Assembly (NCBI GenBank): GCA_900444965.1
Contig: UFRQ01000003.1
Location: forward strand, 1,860,001 to 1,924,000
Source: [Actinobacillus] rossii
GTDB lineage: Bacteria; Pseudomonadota; Gammaproteobacteria; Enterobacterales; Pasteurellaceae
DNA: 64,000 nt
Direction: 5' to 3'
The notes beneath the pieces were generated by a model, which had not been told where the DNA came from, made no database searches, and was given only the letters and a program-made list of their open reading frames with translations. Position numbers and translations under genes: made by a program. Positions 1 through 9,605 of this stretch are shown here, piece by piece (the first letter of the stretch is position 1; every line of letters begins with the position of its first letter).

Positions 1-3000
1 TCTCTGCTGTAATTGCACCCGACTGAATTTTAATCGCTGTAATGGCATTTGCCGCAATGTTATCCGCCACTACAGCGTTAGTTGCAATTTTACCTGCAAC
101 AACAGCTCCAGACCGAATTGCATTTGAACTAATAGCATTAGCTTGGATTTGGCTTGCCCCTACACTTCCAGATTGTAAGTGTGTAGCCCCAATTGCTCCA
201 GCTTGTATTGCATTCGTACCGATGCTATTAGCTGAAATCTGATTAGCAGAAATCGTACCGGTTAATTTTGTTGTAGGTATAGACGCTAATTGTGATACTG
301 CAATTGTACCAGTAATCTTATTTGCGCTAATTCCTTGTAATTGACTGTCTGTCAATTGACCACTTAATTTACTGGTAGGAATGGTTGGCATATTTGTTAA
401 TGAGAGCGTACCAATGACTTTAGTCGCATTAATAGACTGAATTTGTTCATCGGTCAGTTTACCGGCTAAATTGGAAGTCGGAATTGGCGCGAGTTGCTCC
501 GGTTGAATAATACCTTTAATATCTTCGGCAAAAACTTCTGCCATATCTGTGGTATAAATTGAGCCATTCCATGTGTACAACTTGCCATCTGCGGTGTTGT
601 GTACTTGGCGATAACCTAGAAAAGTATTAACATCTAATCCGTTAACCGTTTTTATCATCTCGAGATTGCGCGCCGGCAAGGCGGTATCAATCACTTCGTC
701 AATGATATTTTGACTTAACTTCTCATTTAATAAGCGCAATTCTTCGTCAATATCGACCGCACTTTCACCACGCAACCCAGTTTCTTGATAAAACGGTCCG
801 GCGTTTTGCCCTCGCACATGACGCAACCAGTAATAACGAACCTGTCTTGCCCCGACCGTGTGGCTATACATATGCGCATTAACTTTAGCTAAACGTTGAG
901 ATTGGCTAAAATTATCACTATCCGCTACAAAGATTTCAGTTTGAGTAATATCATCAACCCACTTCCAAGATAATGTGATTTCACCAAGTCCACCTGATAT
1001 ATTCACTTCTTGCGGTACCGGTGGACGGTCAATCACAAAGGTTTGCGATTTTTCACTGACAACTTGCCCACGAGCGTTTTTCGCATAAATGATAAGCTGA
1101 TATTCTCCATCAGGTAATCCATCCAGACTAATGTTCGGTGAGCTTAACCCTTTATCAAAGCGATATAATTTCCCCGCTTTGATAATTTTAATATCGTAAG
1201 TTAACGCCCCATCACCGGTAGAAATATCGGCGACAACATTGACTTTTCCATCAAACCCAACACCAATATCAAGATGTGTAATTTGTGCGGCTTGGTATAA
1301 CGTGGTCGCAATCGGTTCAAAATGCGCGCCATTATCCACAATTGCCTCTTTTTGTGGTTCATGTTGCAATCCGGTGATGGTATAAGTACCGTCATCATTT
1401 TCCGCAATCGCCATGGCTTTATAGCGTTTTGAACGGATTTGTTGCGTAGATAAAGACCATACACCATATTTTGTTAATCCTACTGGCGCGCGGTCTAATG
1501 TCACTTGATTGCCATTCGCTACCCCAAGAATTTTGAGGGTGCTTTGTATAGCGTTATTATCAATATAACTGAAATAGCTATCGCCATTTAACTCTATTTC
1601 GCGATCTAAAGTGACCGTTTTATCCTTAATTGCCAATACGCGACCGCCAATATCGGTACCCGCATAATGATTATCTGCCACCTCAAAAATATCACCCGGA
1701 ATATGCATCAACCCTTCACGTCCAACACTGAACGTAATCGTTTCTTTTTCCAGTTTTTCCGTCTCTAAAATCCAACGCCCGGTGCGATAAGCTTGTCCTC
1801 TTGAAGTACAACCGAACGCTGTGACTTTCTTAACATTTAAGCCATACTTGCGAATTAATTCGTCATCCGAGACATATTCAATTTTCTTCTGATAAAAATC
1901 GGATTTATCTAAATACTCCACATGGATCGCATTATGCCGCGATTTCAATGCCGAGTATTGACGCGTAAATTCGCCATTCACCACGTTTGCATTGGTATAA
2001 ATCCAAACCGGATCGGCGGGTCTATCTTGAATAACCGTCAATTCGGTACCTGTCCAAACAGGAATAGCACGAAAAATCGAACAAATATCATTAATTAACT
2101 CATAAGCCGATTTTTGCTCGGTCAACCACGCATTACACGTAAAGCGCGGTTCTTTATTGCCAAAACCATCTGGAACAAGTTGATCACAATATTGCGCCAC
2201 ATTATACAGCGCCCATTTATCAATATTGATTTCACCCAACCGTTGCCCTAAGCCATAGCGTTTATTGGTCAAAATATCAAGCAGCACCCACGCCGGATTA
2301 TCAGACCAAGCAATTTTAAATGTCCCGTCCCACAGCCCGTTATATTGACGAGTCGCCGGATCGTAATTACTTGGTACGCGAAGTTTAATCCCCTTAATTT
2401 CATAGTTACGTTGTGGAATAGCATTAAAATATTCACTATCGAACATAATGCCGACCAATGCAGTGTTCGGATAAGCAAATTGTGTATCAATAATTTCCGT
2501 GTAACTTGCCCAAAGGGTTCCGTTTTGCAATCGCTGGCTTTTACTGTCTGCTTCCACACGCTCCACGCGCAAGGTAAACGGGACCGGAGGTAAATCCGTG
2601 ATTTCAATATGTTTTAAATATTGCGAACTGTACTTTCCATTAAAAGTGACTGAATAAGGCGTATCATTAACAAAAACCTGTAGCGTAACACTGGTCGCAT
2701 TGGTATCGCCTTGTGAATTTTGCTCATAAAGCGCTTTTACCCCAACAGTCACCCGCACTCTACTGACTTTCTCATCCGTAACAGTGCGGGTAATGGGTTG
2801 TGTTTTTTTCACCTCAACACCTACTGCCACTTCTTTTTCCGATGTATTAAATCCGTCCAGCACATCTTGATCTTGGCTACCAATCGTCCCCTGCGCCTCA
2901 ATATTATTAAAATTATAGCTGTTATCGCTGGCTTGGATGGGGGTATTATCCAAATAAACGGATTTCACTCCATCAACCAATCCTTGAATTTCACCCTCGG

Positions 3001-3091
3001 AGACAATTTCAATAATTTTCACCCGTTGTTTGCTGCGCCCGCTTTCCGGCGCCTCATAAGGTGTACGACCGCCACCACCGCCTTTACCCAT
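1..3091 (-). CDS. J: Tail-tip host-specificity protein J, C-terminus cut by window edge
   Basis: Lambda gpJ-like central tail-fibre protein that sits at the tail tip and contacts the host receptor. The frame is open from the start at 3091 to the window edge, about 1030 codons. The N-terminus is Gly-rich (MGKGGGGG), then SEGEIQGLVDG and the phage-tail and fibronectin-like segments typical of J. The last part seen is a repetitive stretch of Asn-Ala-Ile type repeats. It is a paralogue of the complete J at 52727-56977 and the two align along their length. The start is preceded by the stop of the gene I homologue 3 bases upstream, so it is the distal gene of the late tail operon. Confidence 0.93.
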   Translation of the reverse strand, partial: MGKGGGGGRTPYEAPESGRSKQRVKIIEIVSEGEIQGLVDGVKSVYLDNTPIQASDNSYNFNNIEAQGTIGSQDQDVLDGFNTSEKEVAVGVEVKKTQPITRTVTDEKVSRVRVTVGVKALYEQNSQGDTNATSVTLQVFVNDTPYSVTFNGKYSSQYLKHIEITDLPPVPFTLRVERVEADSKSQRLQNGTLWASYTEIIDTQFAYPNTALVGIMFDSEYFNAIPQRNYEIKGIKLRVPSNYDPATRQYNGLWDGTFKIAWSDNPAWVLLDILTNKRYGLGQRLGEINIDKWALYNVAQYCDQLVPDGFGNKEPRFTCNAWLTEQKSAYELINDICSIFRAIPVWTGTELTVIQDRPADPVWIYTNANVVNGEFTRQYSALKSRHNAIHVEYLDKSDFYQKKIEYVSDDELIRKYGLNVKKVTAFGCTSRGQAYRTGRWILETEKLEKETITFSVGREGLMHIPGDIFEVADNHYAGTDIGGRVLAIKDKTVTLDREIELNGDSYFSYIDNNAIQSTLKILGVANGNQVTLDRAPVGLTKYGVWSLSTQQIRSKRYKAMAIAENDDGTYTITGLQHEPQKEAIVDNGAHFEPIATTLYQAAQITHLDIGVGFDGKVNVVADISTGDGALTYDIKIIKAGKLYRFDKGLSSPNISLDGLPDGEYQLIIYAKNARGQVVSEKSQTFVIDRPPVPQEVNISGGLGEITLSWKWVDDITQTEIFVADSDNFSQSQRLAKVNAHMYSHTVGARQVRYYWLRHVRGQNAGPFYQETGLRGESAVDIDEELRLLNEKLSQNIIDEVIDTALPARNLEMIKTVNGLDVNTFLGYRQVHNTADGKLYTWNGSIYTTDMAEVFAEDIKGIIQPEQLAPIPTSNLAGKLTDEQIQSINATKVIGTLSLTNMPTIPTSKLSGQLTDSQLQGISANKITGTIAVSQLASIPTTKLTGTISANQISANSIGTNAIQAGAIGATHLQSGSVGASQIQANAISSNAIRSGAVVAGKIATNAVVADNIAANAITAIKIQSGAITAE

Positions 3092-3094
3092 AAT

Positions 3095-3724
3095 TTACCC
3101 CTTATTAAATCCTTTACTTTGTTTTTTAGGATTTTTCATTTCTTCCTCAACATCAAATGTTTCCACACCTTGAGAAATGACCAATGAACCCGTTAAAATT
3201 TGTCCATACGCCAACGGAACCGGACGACCTTGCGCCACCAGATTGCCGAGATTGGAAAAAGAAGTAGATTGCTTTTTCTCTTTATCATCCACCTCCCCCA
3301 TAGTTGGCGTTTTCGTGAGCATTTGTGAAACGCCTCCGAGGGTTAACGCAACCCCCATGCCAAAGACCCCAGCTTGTGTAATTACGCCACCAAGCAATCC
3401 TGCAGGGGGGATAAAAAACGATGCGCCAATTAACGCAACCCCTAAAATGGTCTGAAAAACTCCGCCACTTTTCGCCCCCTTTATAACTGGCGTAAAATGG
3501 ACGGTTTGACCATCTTTCAGGCAATAAAAAAGCCCTTTCTCAAGAGCTTCAGGATTGAGATAGTCTCGACCAATACGGACTTTGTAATAGCCTTGCTGTA
3601 GCACTTGGCGAAAGCCTTTGATTTGCGAACAAAGCGCACGAATAGCCTCAGCGGTATCTTTCACCTCAAATTTAAACTCCGTGCCAAATCGTTTGAGGTT
3701 TCCATAAAATTTAACGTTAACCAT
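3095..3724 (-). CDS. Tail assembly protein I
   Basis: 209-residue homologue of lambda gpI, needed for assembly of the tail tip together with J and K. The N-terminal 80 residues begin MVNVKFYGNLKRFG and look like a small ubiquitin-like fold. A Gly/Ala-rich hydrophobic stretch follows at about residues 105-145, then a polar tail containing GRPVPLAYGQI. It sits between K and J exactly as in lambda, and the copy at 56993-57625 is about as long. Family assignment rests on order and the paired copy. Confidence 0.9.
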   Translation of the reverse strand: MVNVKFYGNLKRFGTEFKFEVKDTAEAIRALCSQIKGFRQVLQQGYYKVRIGRDYLNPEALEKGLFYCLKDGQTVHFTPVIKGAKSGGVFQTILGVALIGASFFIPPAGLLGGVITQAGVFGMGVALTLGGVSQMLTKTPTMGEVDDKEKKQSTSFSNLGNLVAQGRPVPLAYGQILTGSLVISQGVETFDVEEEMKNPKKQSKGFNKG

Positions 3725-3798
3725 TTGCCATCCTTATTTAATTAATACAGGCAATAAATCTTTTAAACTACTTTAAAGAAAATACTTTATTAGAGATG

Positions 3799-4530
3799 TT
3801 AATGCGTTATGGCGAGATCATTGAATATGCCATTAAAATTGAGATGATCGGCGTCCTTATGACGCCAAATACTGTGCGTGTGTTTAAACCAATAGCCATC
3901 ATATAAATCCCGTTTTGATAAACGGTTGGGACTGTGATGCAACACTTGATGCCATTTGCCAAGATAGATTGCCGCATGGTTTGGCACATCTGCCCCTACT
4001 TGCATTAAAATCACATCCCCCACTTTCACACCATCATCCGTGCGATAAAACCCCTGTTTTGTCATATTATCTAAATAAAGATTTTCCCCACTCGTCCACC
4101 AGCCATCTTCTCGTTCAAAATCAGGAAAATCTAAACCAGCAAGCATATAAGCATCACGAAAAAGCGTATAACAATCCATTATGCCATGTTCAAAATCACG
4201 TCCAACTAAGTGCGGTACATTTCTAAATTGTTTTATTTGCCCATCGCAGACCAACCACCAATCCAATCCGGATTGTACTTGCATTTGACGGTCTGCAGTC
4301 GATAGCACTGCTTCACCCTCCGGATGAGAATGGACCACCGCCACAATCCCGTCATATTGATGCGCTAAAAGCCAGTCATCCGTGGAAATTTCAAAATAGT
4401 TTTCCGGATCGTCAGCAATATTCTCACAAGGTAAGAAAATTTTTTCTTGCCCTTTAAAAACAACAAAACCGCAAATTTCTTGCGGTTCGTGTTTTAGTGC
4501 GTAGTTAATAATCTGTTGTTCAAGTTTCAT
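3799..4530 (-). CDS. Tail protein K, JAMM peptidase plus NlpC/P60
   Basis: Two-domain lambda gpK-like protein. Residues 1-100 are a Mov34/JAMM metallopeptidase: Glu18 in EICGF, His67 and His69 in HSHPEG, Ser77 and Asp80 in STAD. Residues 105-240 are an NlpC/P60 cysteine peptidase with Cys120 in HGIMDC and His185 in PNHAAIYLG. It probably trims tail proteins or opens peptidoglycan at infection. A GTG start lies 9 bases further upstream, but ATG at 4530 matches the start of the second-prophage copy (MKIEHQ) and is preferred. It nearly abuts the 41-residue gene upstream. Confidence 0.93.
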   Translation of the reverse strand: MKLEQQIINYALKHEPQEICGFVVFKGQEKIFLPCENIADDPENYFEISTDDWLLAHQYDGIVAVVHSHPEGEAVLSTADRQMQVQSGLDWWLVCDGQIKQFRNVPHLVGRDFEHGIMDCYTLFRDAYMLAGLDFPDFEREDGWWTSGENLYLDNMTKQGFYRTDDGVKVGDVILMQVGADVPNHAAIYLGKWHQVLHHSPNRLSKRDLYDGYWFKHTHSIWRHKDADHLNFNGIFNDLAITH

Positions 4531-4532
4531 AT

Positions 4533-4658
4533 CTACCACCAGCGAATTGATAAGATAAATTCAGGCAATTTCCACCAAATCCCAAATAAAAACAAGGTGA
4601 TTAATAAGCCCCACATAAAATGTTTTACCGTTTTGGATTTATCCATAAGTTCAAGCAT
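4533..4658 (-). CDS. 41-residue single-pass membrane protein
   Basis: Short gene starting MLELMDKSKT with one hydrophobic helix at about residues 13-34 (WGLLITLFLFGIWW). It has a good ribosome site AAGGAG about 9 bases before the ATG, and its stop lies next to the start of K. It follows a strong terminator after gene L, so it may need read-through or its own promoter. In prophage 2 the same slot between L and K holds a different lipoprotein gene. Function unknown; a cargo (moron) gene or a holin-like or exclusion peptide are possibilities. Confidence 0.7.
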   Translation of the reverse strand: MLELMDKSKTVKHFMWGLLITLFLFGIWWKLPEFILSIRWW

Positions 4659-4729
4659 TTTGCGAAACTCCTTTAGTATGTTAAAATTCATTTAACTTAG
4701 TTCCTTCCTGTGTAGAAAGTTGGAATTAA

Positions 4730-4761
4730 AAAGCCCTAAGTACGCCAATACTTAGGGCTTT
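4730..4761 (-). terminator. Strong intrinsic terminator after gene L
   Basis: Perfect 13-bp stem AAAGCCCTAAGTA with a 6-base loop, followed on the minus strand by a T-rich run. It lies inside the tail operon between L and the small membrane gene, so late transcription presumably passes it under Q antitermination. Confidence 0.85.
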
Positions 4762-4775
4762 ATTTTGTTAGGTAA

Positions 4776-5492
4776 TTAACCGAGTTTATTCACGCTAACA
4801 AACGCGCCGAAATTTCGCGCATTGTTTCTCAGCTTACACCCCGTTAAACAGTGACTGCATTTATCTTTTTTCGGATCGCTTATTGGCTGATCTTTTTCAT
4901 CCGCCACCGGCGCCCCAGTATAACCACATTCCGATGAACGATATGTCCAAGCGCAGGTATCGGCAAAAATAACCCGGCTGGAAATTAACGCATTATCGGT
5001 TTCCGTCGGCAACGCCAAAGTAAAACTGGCGACGTCATGTTTTAATGTACTTAACTGCTCAATAATAAATAAACTCAACCGCTCTTGTGTCGGATCCGCT
5101 TTCGGATTGCCATTTTTAAAATTCGCCGCATCGAGATAATGTGCATAAACTTGTCGGCGCCGCACCACAGCCCCGATACATTCCTCAAATCTTGCAGAAA
5201 TCCCCGTCACCACACCAAATAAATTTGACAAGGTTAATGTTGGGCGATTACTCGGTCCCTGCCCATTTAACTCAAAACCACTCGCCTGTACCGGGTACGG
5301 ATCATATTGTTTTCCTTGCCACATCACCGGTGCATTTAACTCGTTCGTTCCGGCATAAAATCGGTAAATACTGCCTTGCTCACCTTGATTATCCGTTAAA
5401 TTGCTTAAATCAATTTCATACAAATCTAATAGAGCATTTTGCTCAAAACTGGCAAGATCAAATTTAAATTGATTTGATATGCTGATTGTCAT
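4776..5492 (-). CDS. Minor tail protein L
   Basis: 238-residue lambda gpL-like tail-tip protein. The C-terminal half holds a conserved four-Cys pattern (CAWTYRSSECGYTG followed by CSHCLTGC), which in this family coordinates an iron-sulphur cluster. The N-terminus MTISISNQFKFDL is matched by the second copy at 58940-59656. The start codon overlaps the stop of the decayed M gene, as it does in the intact second prophage. Confidence 0.92.
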   Translation of the reverse strand: MTISISNQFKFDLASFEQNALLDLYEIDLSNLTDNQGEQGSIYRFYAGTNELNAPVMWQGKQYDPYPVQASGFELNGQGPSNRPTLTLSNLFGVVTGISARFEECIGAVVRRRQVYAHYLDAANFKNGNPKADPTQERLSLFIIEQLSTLKHDVASFTLALPTETDNALISSRVIFADTCAWTYRSSECGYTGAPVADEKDQPISDPKKDKCSHCLTGCKLRNNARNFGAFVSVNKLG

Positions 5493-5562
5493 AACGTTTC
5501 CTTGAGTGTAAGAGTAAATTTCAGGTTTATTACAGGCGGACGCACCATTTAAATGATTCCAT
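5489..5562 (-). pseudogene. Remnant of minor tail gene M
   Basis: The 74 bases keep the first codons (MESFKWCVR, then a stop) and the last bases of the M gene that is intact at 59653-59979 in prophage 2. About 240 bases are missing between two similar AGTAAATT/GTAAATT sequences, and a second loss of about 14 bases follows. A full-length M-family gene lies elsewhere in prophage 1, at 10839-11165, which may explain why this loss was tolerated. Confidence 0.85.
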
Positions 5563-5626
5563 AATTGTATCTTACCTATTTACAAATAAACTAATTAAAT
5601 GTATCTTTATGCTATACAAAGGAGAA

Positions 5627-5905
5627 ATGAAAATGTACAATCCATCTCATCCGGGTTTAATCCTGCGTGAGTACATCGACGGAATGAAAGTAACCGATAT
5701 TGCTCACCGTTTAGGGGTAAGCCGCGTTGCGCTTTCTCGTGTATTAAATGGCAAATCCGCTATTTCGCCTGAAATGGCACTTCGTTTAAGCCAATTGTTA
5801 CCAAACACATCAGCTGATTTTTGGTTAAAAATGCAATCTGCGTATGATTTATGGCAAGTCGAACAGCGTACACATTTTTCTATCGAACCATTGATATTAG
5901 CTTAA
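5627..5905 (+). CDS. higA: Orphan HigA-type antitoxin (XRE family)
   Basis: 92-residue antitoxin with one helix-turn-helix (VTDIAHRLGVSRVALSRVL, about residues 18-38), identical in protein sequence to HigA at 60283-60561. The toxin gene that precedes it in prophage 2 is gone. The GGAG ribosome site that served higB now lies directly before this ATG, and an in-frame ATG two codons later has better spacing. It is transcribed against the tail operon. With no partner it may act as a free repressor, or neutralise the HigB of prophage 2. Confidence 0.93.
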   Translation: MKMYNPSHPGLILREYIDGMKVTDIAHRLGVSRVALSRVLNGKSAISPEMALRLSQLLPNTSADFWLKMQSAYDLWQVEQRTHFSIEPLILA

Positions 5906-5912
5906 TAAAGAA

Positions 5913-5935
5913 AACCCTGCCGAATAGACAGGGTT
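5913..5935. terminator. Intrinsic terminator between higA and tape measure
   Basis: Inverted repeat AACCCTG/CAGGGTT. The minus-strand side has the better T run (TTTTCTTT), so it can end the tape-measure transcript as well as higA. The same hairpin is at 60569-60591. Confidence 0.65.
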
Positions 5936-5941
5936 GATTGA

Positions 5942-8900
5942 TTAGGTAAATGCCCCACCTGCGCGGAAATTATTCTGAATGGCATTATTCACTTCTTTTT
6001 TCGCAATAGTTGTCATGGTTTGCAATAATTCCACGGTAATCTGCATCTGTCCGTCTTTCTCTTCACTGCTGACCTTGGCTTGCGTCGGGCTCCCATTGTT
6101 GATAATTTGAACATTCACTGATTGCTTTCCGCTTTGTGTAGTATTTTTACCCTGATTACTCAGAAATGTTTTTAAATCTTGGTTTGTACGACTATCTACA
6201 ACGCGCTCACCACGATCAAGCAACCAAGTTCCTTCCTTTGGTATGCTATCAATACCTGAGTGAGCCATACCGCTCAAACTGATACTTGTCAGTTGAGAAA
6301 TAACACTCATCCCAGCGGAAGCCACTGCAGCCATATTTGCAAATTTTTGAGCTGGTGTCATCGCTGTTCCATCGCCCATTGCCTGCACAATCGCTTGTTG
6401 AAGTCTAACCATTGAATCTGCAACTGCAAAAGCTTTTGACATCGCAAACATTGTTTTATAAACACCAGATTGCTTGCCCATTGATTGTGCAGCTAAATCA
6501 GCCATTTGACCAAATGCACCGCCTAAATTTTGCAACCCAGCAGAGTAATTTGATAAATCCTCAAGAATCGTTTTACTACGATATTGTTCTTCAAGTTGAT
6601 TTTTTCTTTTCAAAAAATCTTCGTGACTAATTAGCGTTAGATCGTACATTGACTGATTTTCTGCTAGTTTCGTAGCTTGCTCATTCTTCATTGCTTGCAT
6701 AGGGTCGAACTCTGCTTTCCAGCGGTCATAGCCGCTCACCGCATTTTGCCCGGCTAATTGAGCTTGTTTATTTCCTGCCTCCCAAGTGGCATTTTCTGTG
6801 GCTTTTTTCGCTTGGTCATGAGTTAAAAGCCCTGCCGCATTGAGTTGTTGAATATCTTGCAAATGCTCTTTTAGCTCGCGTGCATATTGCAACTCAGGGG
6901 CGAACTGTTCTGCTAATTTTGCACGTTCATTGGCAAAACGTTGTGAAATCGCCAATTTTGCTGACTCATATTCTTCGTGTGAAACTACCCCTTTTTTATT
7001 ATGCTCTTCCAAACGTTGGAACATTCGCTGTTGCTCGGCGTCAATTTCTTCAAGGGTGGAACGGCTGTGTTTGCGAACTTCATCATAAAATTGAAGCCAA
7101 CTATCGCGCGCTTTTTCACCGCCGCCGCTCTTACTTGGTTTCAAACTTTGGTTAATACCCGCTGTTTGCGTCTGATCTTTGAACATCCCTTGTAATACTT
7201 TCCTGCCCTCAATCAGTTTATTTAAGGTTTCGATAGATAAATCAATGCCTTTATCAGCCGCATTCGCTGCAGTAATCGTACCGTTGGCAATATCAATTAG
7301 TACCTGATTATATTCAGCGCCTTTATCGCCAAGCAATTCATATAAGCCTGCTAAAACAAAGGCGGACTCTGCCTGTCCTTGTTGTTTTAATTTTGCCACT
7401 TCAAGATTTTGCGCTACCGTTAAAGCGCGTTCTTTTAATTTTTTAAACGCCTCATCTAGTTCTAAATTGTTTTTTACTCCACCTTGCGCCGCCTCTTTCT
7501 GTTGTTTTATCGTATTGCTTAAACCGGCAATGACGCTATCTGCCGTATTGGCATCAACGCCTAAGTTTTTCATTTTGGTGCGAAAATCATCAATACTTTT
7601 GCCATTTGACAAGAACACCCCACCAAGTGCGGTTAATTGGTTGGTTAAAACTGAAAGATCGATATTTTTATTTTCTCGAATCTTTTCTAATTCCGCGTTT
7701 AATTTTTCAATATCTTGCTTGGAACTTTCAAATAACTCCAAACCAAATTGCCAAGCGCTGGTTTGAATTTGGGAAATTTCCGCTTGCACTTTGGAAATTT
7801 GCTCACCATAATTTTCCATTGCTTGAATTTGATCAAAAATTTTCAAGGTCAACGCGCTTTCACTTAAGCCGTCATAACTTTCTTTTAAGCGATTATTGGC
7901 ACTCTCGGTATCTAACGCCGCCTCTTTTGCCTCTTGTGCCTTTTGGCTGAAATAAAATAATGCACCTGCTGCAATAGTTGCCGCTCCCATAGGGCCACCA
8001 ATTAACCCCAATGCGCCACTTAATAAATTTTTGGCTCCTGCGGCTGCACTGCTTGCAATCGATGCGCGTTGAGAGGCTGTTGCGAGATTATTCATAGCTG
8101 CCGCCTCAGCATTGGCAAGGCCTGTTATCACTTGCGCCTGTTGTGCCATTCTCGCGCGAATTGCCATTCTTGCCTGCTCCGTTTGTGCTAATTGCATTTG
8201 TACACTTAGCGAACGCATATAGGCTTGTGCCGCAGTTAACTCTGCTGCTGCTTGCGTTTGTGTTGCTTTTGCCGCGGTTAAATTTGCCTGTGCTTGTTTA
8301 TAGGCTTCAACTCTTGCTAAGACTAAGGTAGATATAAACTTGGCTCCGTTGCCTGTGGCAATGGCTAAAAGCGCACCGGCTAAATACTCAAAATTCTGCG
8401 CAAGAAAAGAAATACCTGCCGCTAAGTTTTCTGTAATACCTAAAGTGCGGTTTTGTTCATCCGCAAATTTCATAAAAGAGTTTTCCATTTGTTGCATTGC
8501 GCCACCAAATGAAATCGGCATTTGTTCAAATTTTTGGTTAATTTTTTCTGTTGAGCCATTAAAGGCGTCAAAAATCAATTTAGATGTTAATTGTCCTTCG
8601 CTTGCCAGTTTTTTCACTTCGGCACGACTTTTACCCATATATTCTGCAAGCACATCAAGAATAATCGGCGCTGATTCCGCAATGGATTTAAATTCATCGC
8701 CTTGTAATTGCCCTGAACCTAGCGCTTGTGACAATTGGAATAAGGCGTTAGCTTGTTCTTGAGCACCTACACCACCGACAGCCATTGCTTTATTCATTGT
8801 TTCAGTAAATTGCAGAATATCTTTTTGCGCATAGCCATAATCTTTTAAAGCACGAGCCGAACGCGTATATAATGAAGTTGTTGCCTCTAAACTTCCTCTT

Positions 8901-9202
8901 GTACGTTGGGCAATCTCAAATAATTCCTTTTGCACTTGGTTCATTTCAGTCATAGAACTTGTCACAAACTGCACTTGATTGCGTAAAGACTGCATTTTGT
9001 CCACCAGCGCTAAGATGTGGGAAATCCCACCGCCTATTCCAGATAAAGCTAATAACGCTTGTAAACGTCCAAAGCATTTATTCAATTGTTCAGTGGCGGT
9101 TTCTGTTCTTTTTGCGGCGCGTTCAACATTGTTTAAATCTCGAGTGGATTTTTCTGCGCCGTTTGTGGTCACCTTGATTGCTAAGGTTGCTAAATCTGTC
9201 AT
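5942..9202 (-). CDS. Tail tape measure protein
   Basis: 1086 residues. The protein sets tail length and is ejected with the DNA. The N-terminal third carries the lambda-type tape-measure domain (AQEQANALFQLSQALGSG, about residues 150-170). Long coiled-coil, Gln/Ala-rich stretches fill the middle, with a short hydrophobic segment near residue 400. The C-terminus (NNAIQNNFRAGGAF) is shared with the tape measure of prophage 2, although the middles differ strongly. It is preceded by a terminator and the small membrane gene at 9277-9537. Confidence 0.93.
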   Translation of the reverse strand: MTDLATLAIKVTTNGAEKSTRDLNNVERAAKRTETATEQLNKCFGRLQALLALSGIGGGISHILALVDKMQSLRNQVQFVTSSMTEMNQVQKELFEIAQRTRGSLEATTSLYTRSARALKDYGYAQKDILQFTETMNKAMAVGGVGAQEQANALFQLSQALGSGQLQGDEFKSIAESAPIILDVLAEYMGKSRAEVKKLASEGQLTSKLIFDAFNGSTEKINQKFEQMPISFGGAMQQMENSFMKFADEQNRTLGITENLAAGISFLAQNFEYLAGALLAIATGNGAKFISTLVLARVEAYKQAQANLTAAKATQTQAAAELTAAQAYMRSLSVQMQLAQTEQARMAIRARMAQQAQVITGLANAEAAAMNNLATASQRASIASSAAAGAKNLLSGALGLIGGPMGAATIAAGALFYFSQKAQEAKEAALDTESANNRLKESYDGLSESALTLKIFDQIQAMENYGEQISKVQAEISQIQTSAWQFGLELFESSKQDIEKLNAELEKIRENKNIDLSVLTNQLTALGGVFLSNGKSIDDFRTKMKNLGVDANTADSVIAGLSNTIKQQKEAAQGGVKNNLELDEAFKKLKERALTVAQNLEVAKLKQQGQAESAFVLAGLYELLGDKGAEYNQVLIDIANGTITAANAADKGIDLSIETLNKLIEGRKVLQGMFKDQTQTAGINQSLKPSKSGGGEKARDSWLQFYDEVRKHSRSTLEEIDAEQQRMFQRLEEHNKKGVVSHEEYESAKLAISQRFANERAKLAEQFAPELQYARELKEHLQDIQQLNAAGLLTHDQAKKATENATWEAGNKQAQLAGQNAVSGYDRWKAEFDPMQAMKNEQATKLAENQSMYDLTLISHEDFLKRKNQLEEQYRSKTILEDLSNYSAGLQNLGGAFGQMADLAAQSMGKQSGVYKTMFAMSKAFAVADSMVRLQQAIVQAMGDGTAMTPAQKFANMAAVASAGMSVISQLTSISLSGMAHSGIDSIPKEGTWLLDRGERVVDSRTNQDLKTFLSNQGKNTTQSGKQSVNVQIINNGSPTQAKVSSEEKDGQMQITVELLQTMTTIAKKEVNNAIQNNFRAGGAFT

Positions 9203-9221
9203 TTTTCCTACCTCAAAAATA

Positions 9222-9253
9222 AAACCGCTTGTATCTCATGACACAAGCGGTTT
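9222..9253 (-). terminator. Intrinsic terminator
   Basis: Stem AAACCGCTTGT/ACAAGCGGTTT with an 11-base-pair perfect match, then TTTTATTTTT on the minus strand. It ends the transcript of the membrane gene before the tape measure. Confidence 0.85.
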
Positions 9254-9276
9254 GATATTGATATTTTTTGCAAAAT

Positions 9277-9537
9277 CTATTTAATGATTACATATTTTAC
9301 CCGATTCTTTTCGACTTCTTTTTGCTGTTGAACTTCCAGCTCTTTCTTTAATCGATCCAAATAGATCTTGTTTTTATAAAGCCCAATCGCAACAGAACCA
9401 ATAAGAGTGACAGATAGACCAAAAATCGCAGCATGAAAGAGCGTAATATCTTGAGCAAAAGCCCCTAATACGAAAAATATAACCCAACTCATCAGCCAAC
9501 CGATGAAAACGACTTTTACACAGGAAAATAAGAACAT
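9277..9537 (-). CDS. Small two-helix membrane protein
   Basis: 86 residues from the ATG at 9537, chosen because AGAGGGGG lies just before it; an in-frame TTG at 9561 is less likely. Two hydrophobic helices at about residues 3-25 and 35-55 are followed by a charged, Glu/Lys-rich coiled-coil tail. It has its own terminator and lies next to the divergent RelBE-type locus, so it is probably a lysogen-expressed cargo gene, perhaps superinfection exclusion. Function not recognised. Prophage 2 has another small membrane gene in the same position (63888 onward). Confidence 0.65.
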   Translation of the reverse strand: MFLFSCVKVVFIGWLMSWVIFFVLGAFAQDITLFHAAIFGLSVTLIGSVAIGLYKNKIYLDRLKKELEVQQQKEVEKNRVKYVIIK

Positions 9538-9605
9538 ATATCCCCCTCTAAGTTTTTTCAAAATGTATCATCTTAACAAGGCTACTGCAATATAAAATGT
9601 GATTT

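Noticed and set aside
9222..9253. ACAAGCGGT words as the alternative (Actinobacillus-type) uptake sequence
   Set aside because: They are few and mostly in terminator stems, whereas the AAGTGCGGT type is more frequent and spread along the window.
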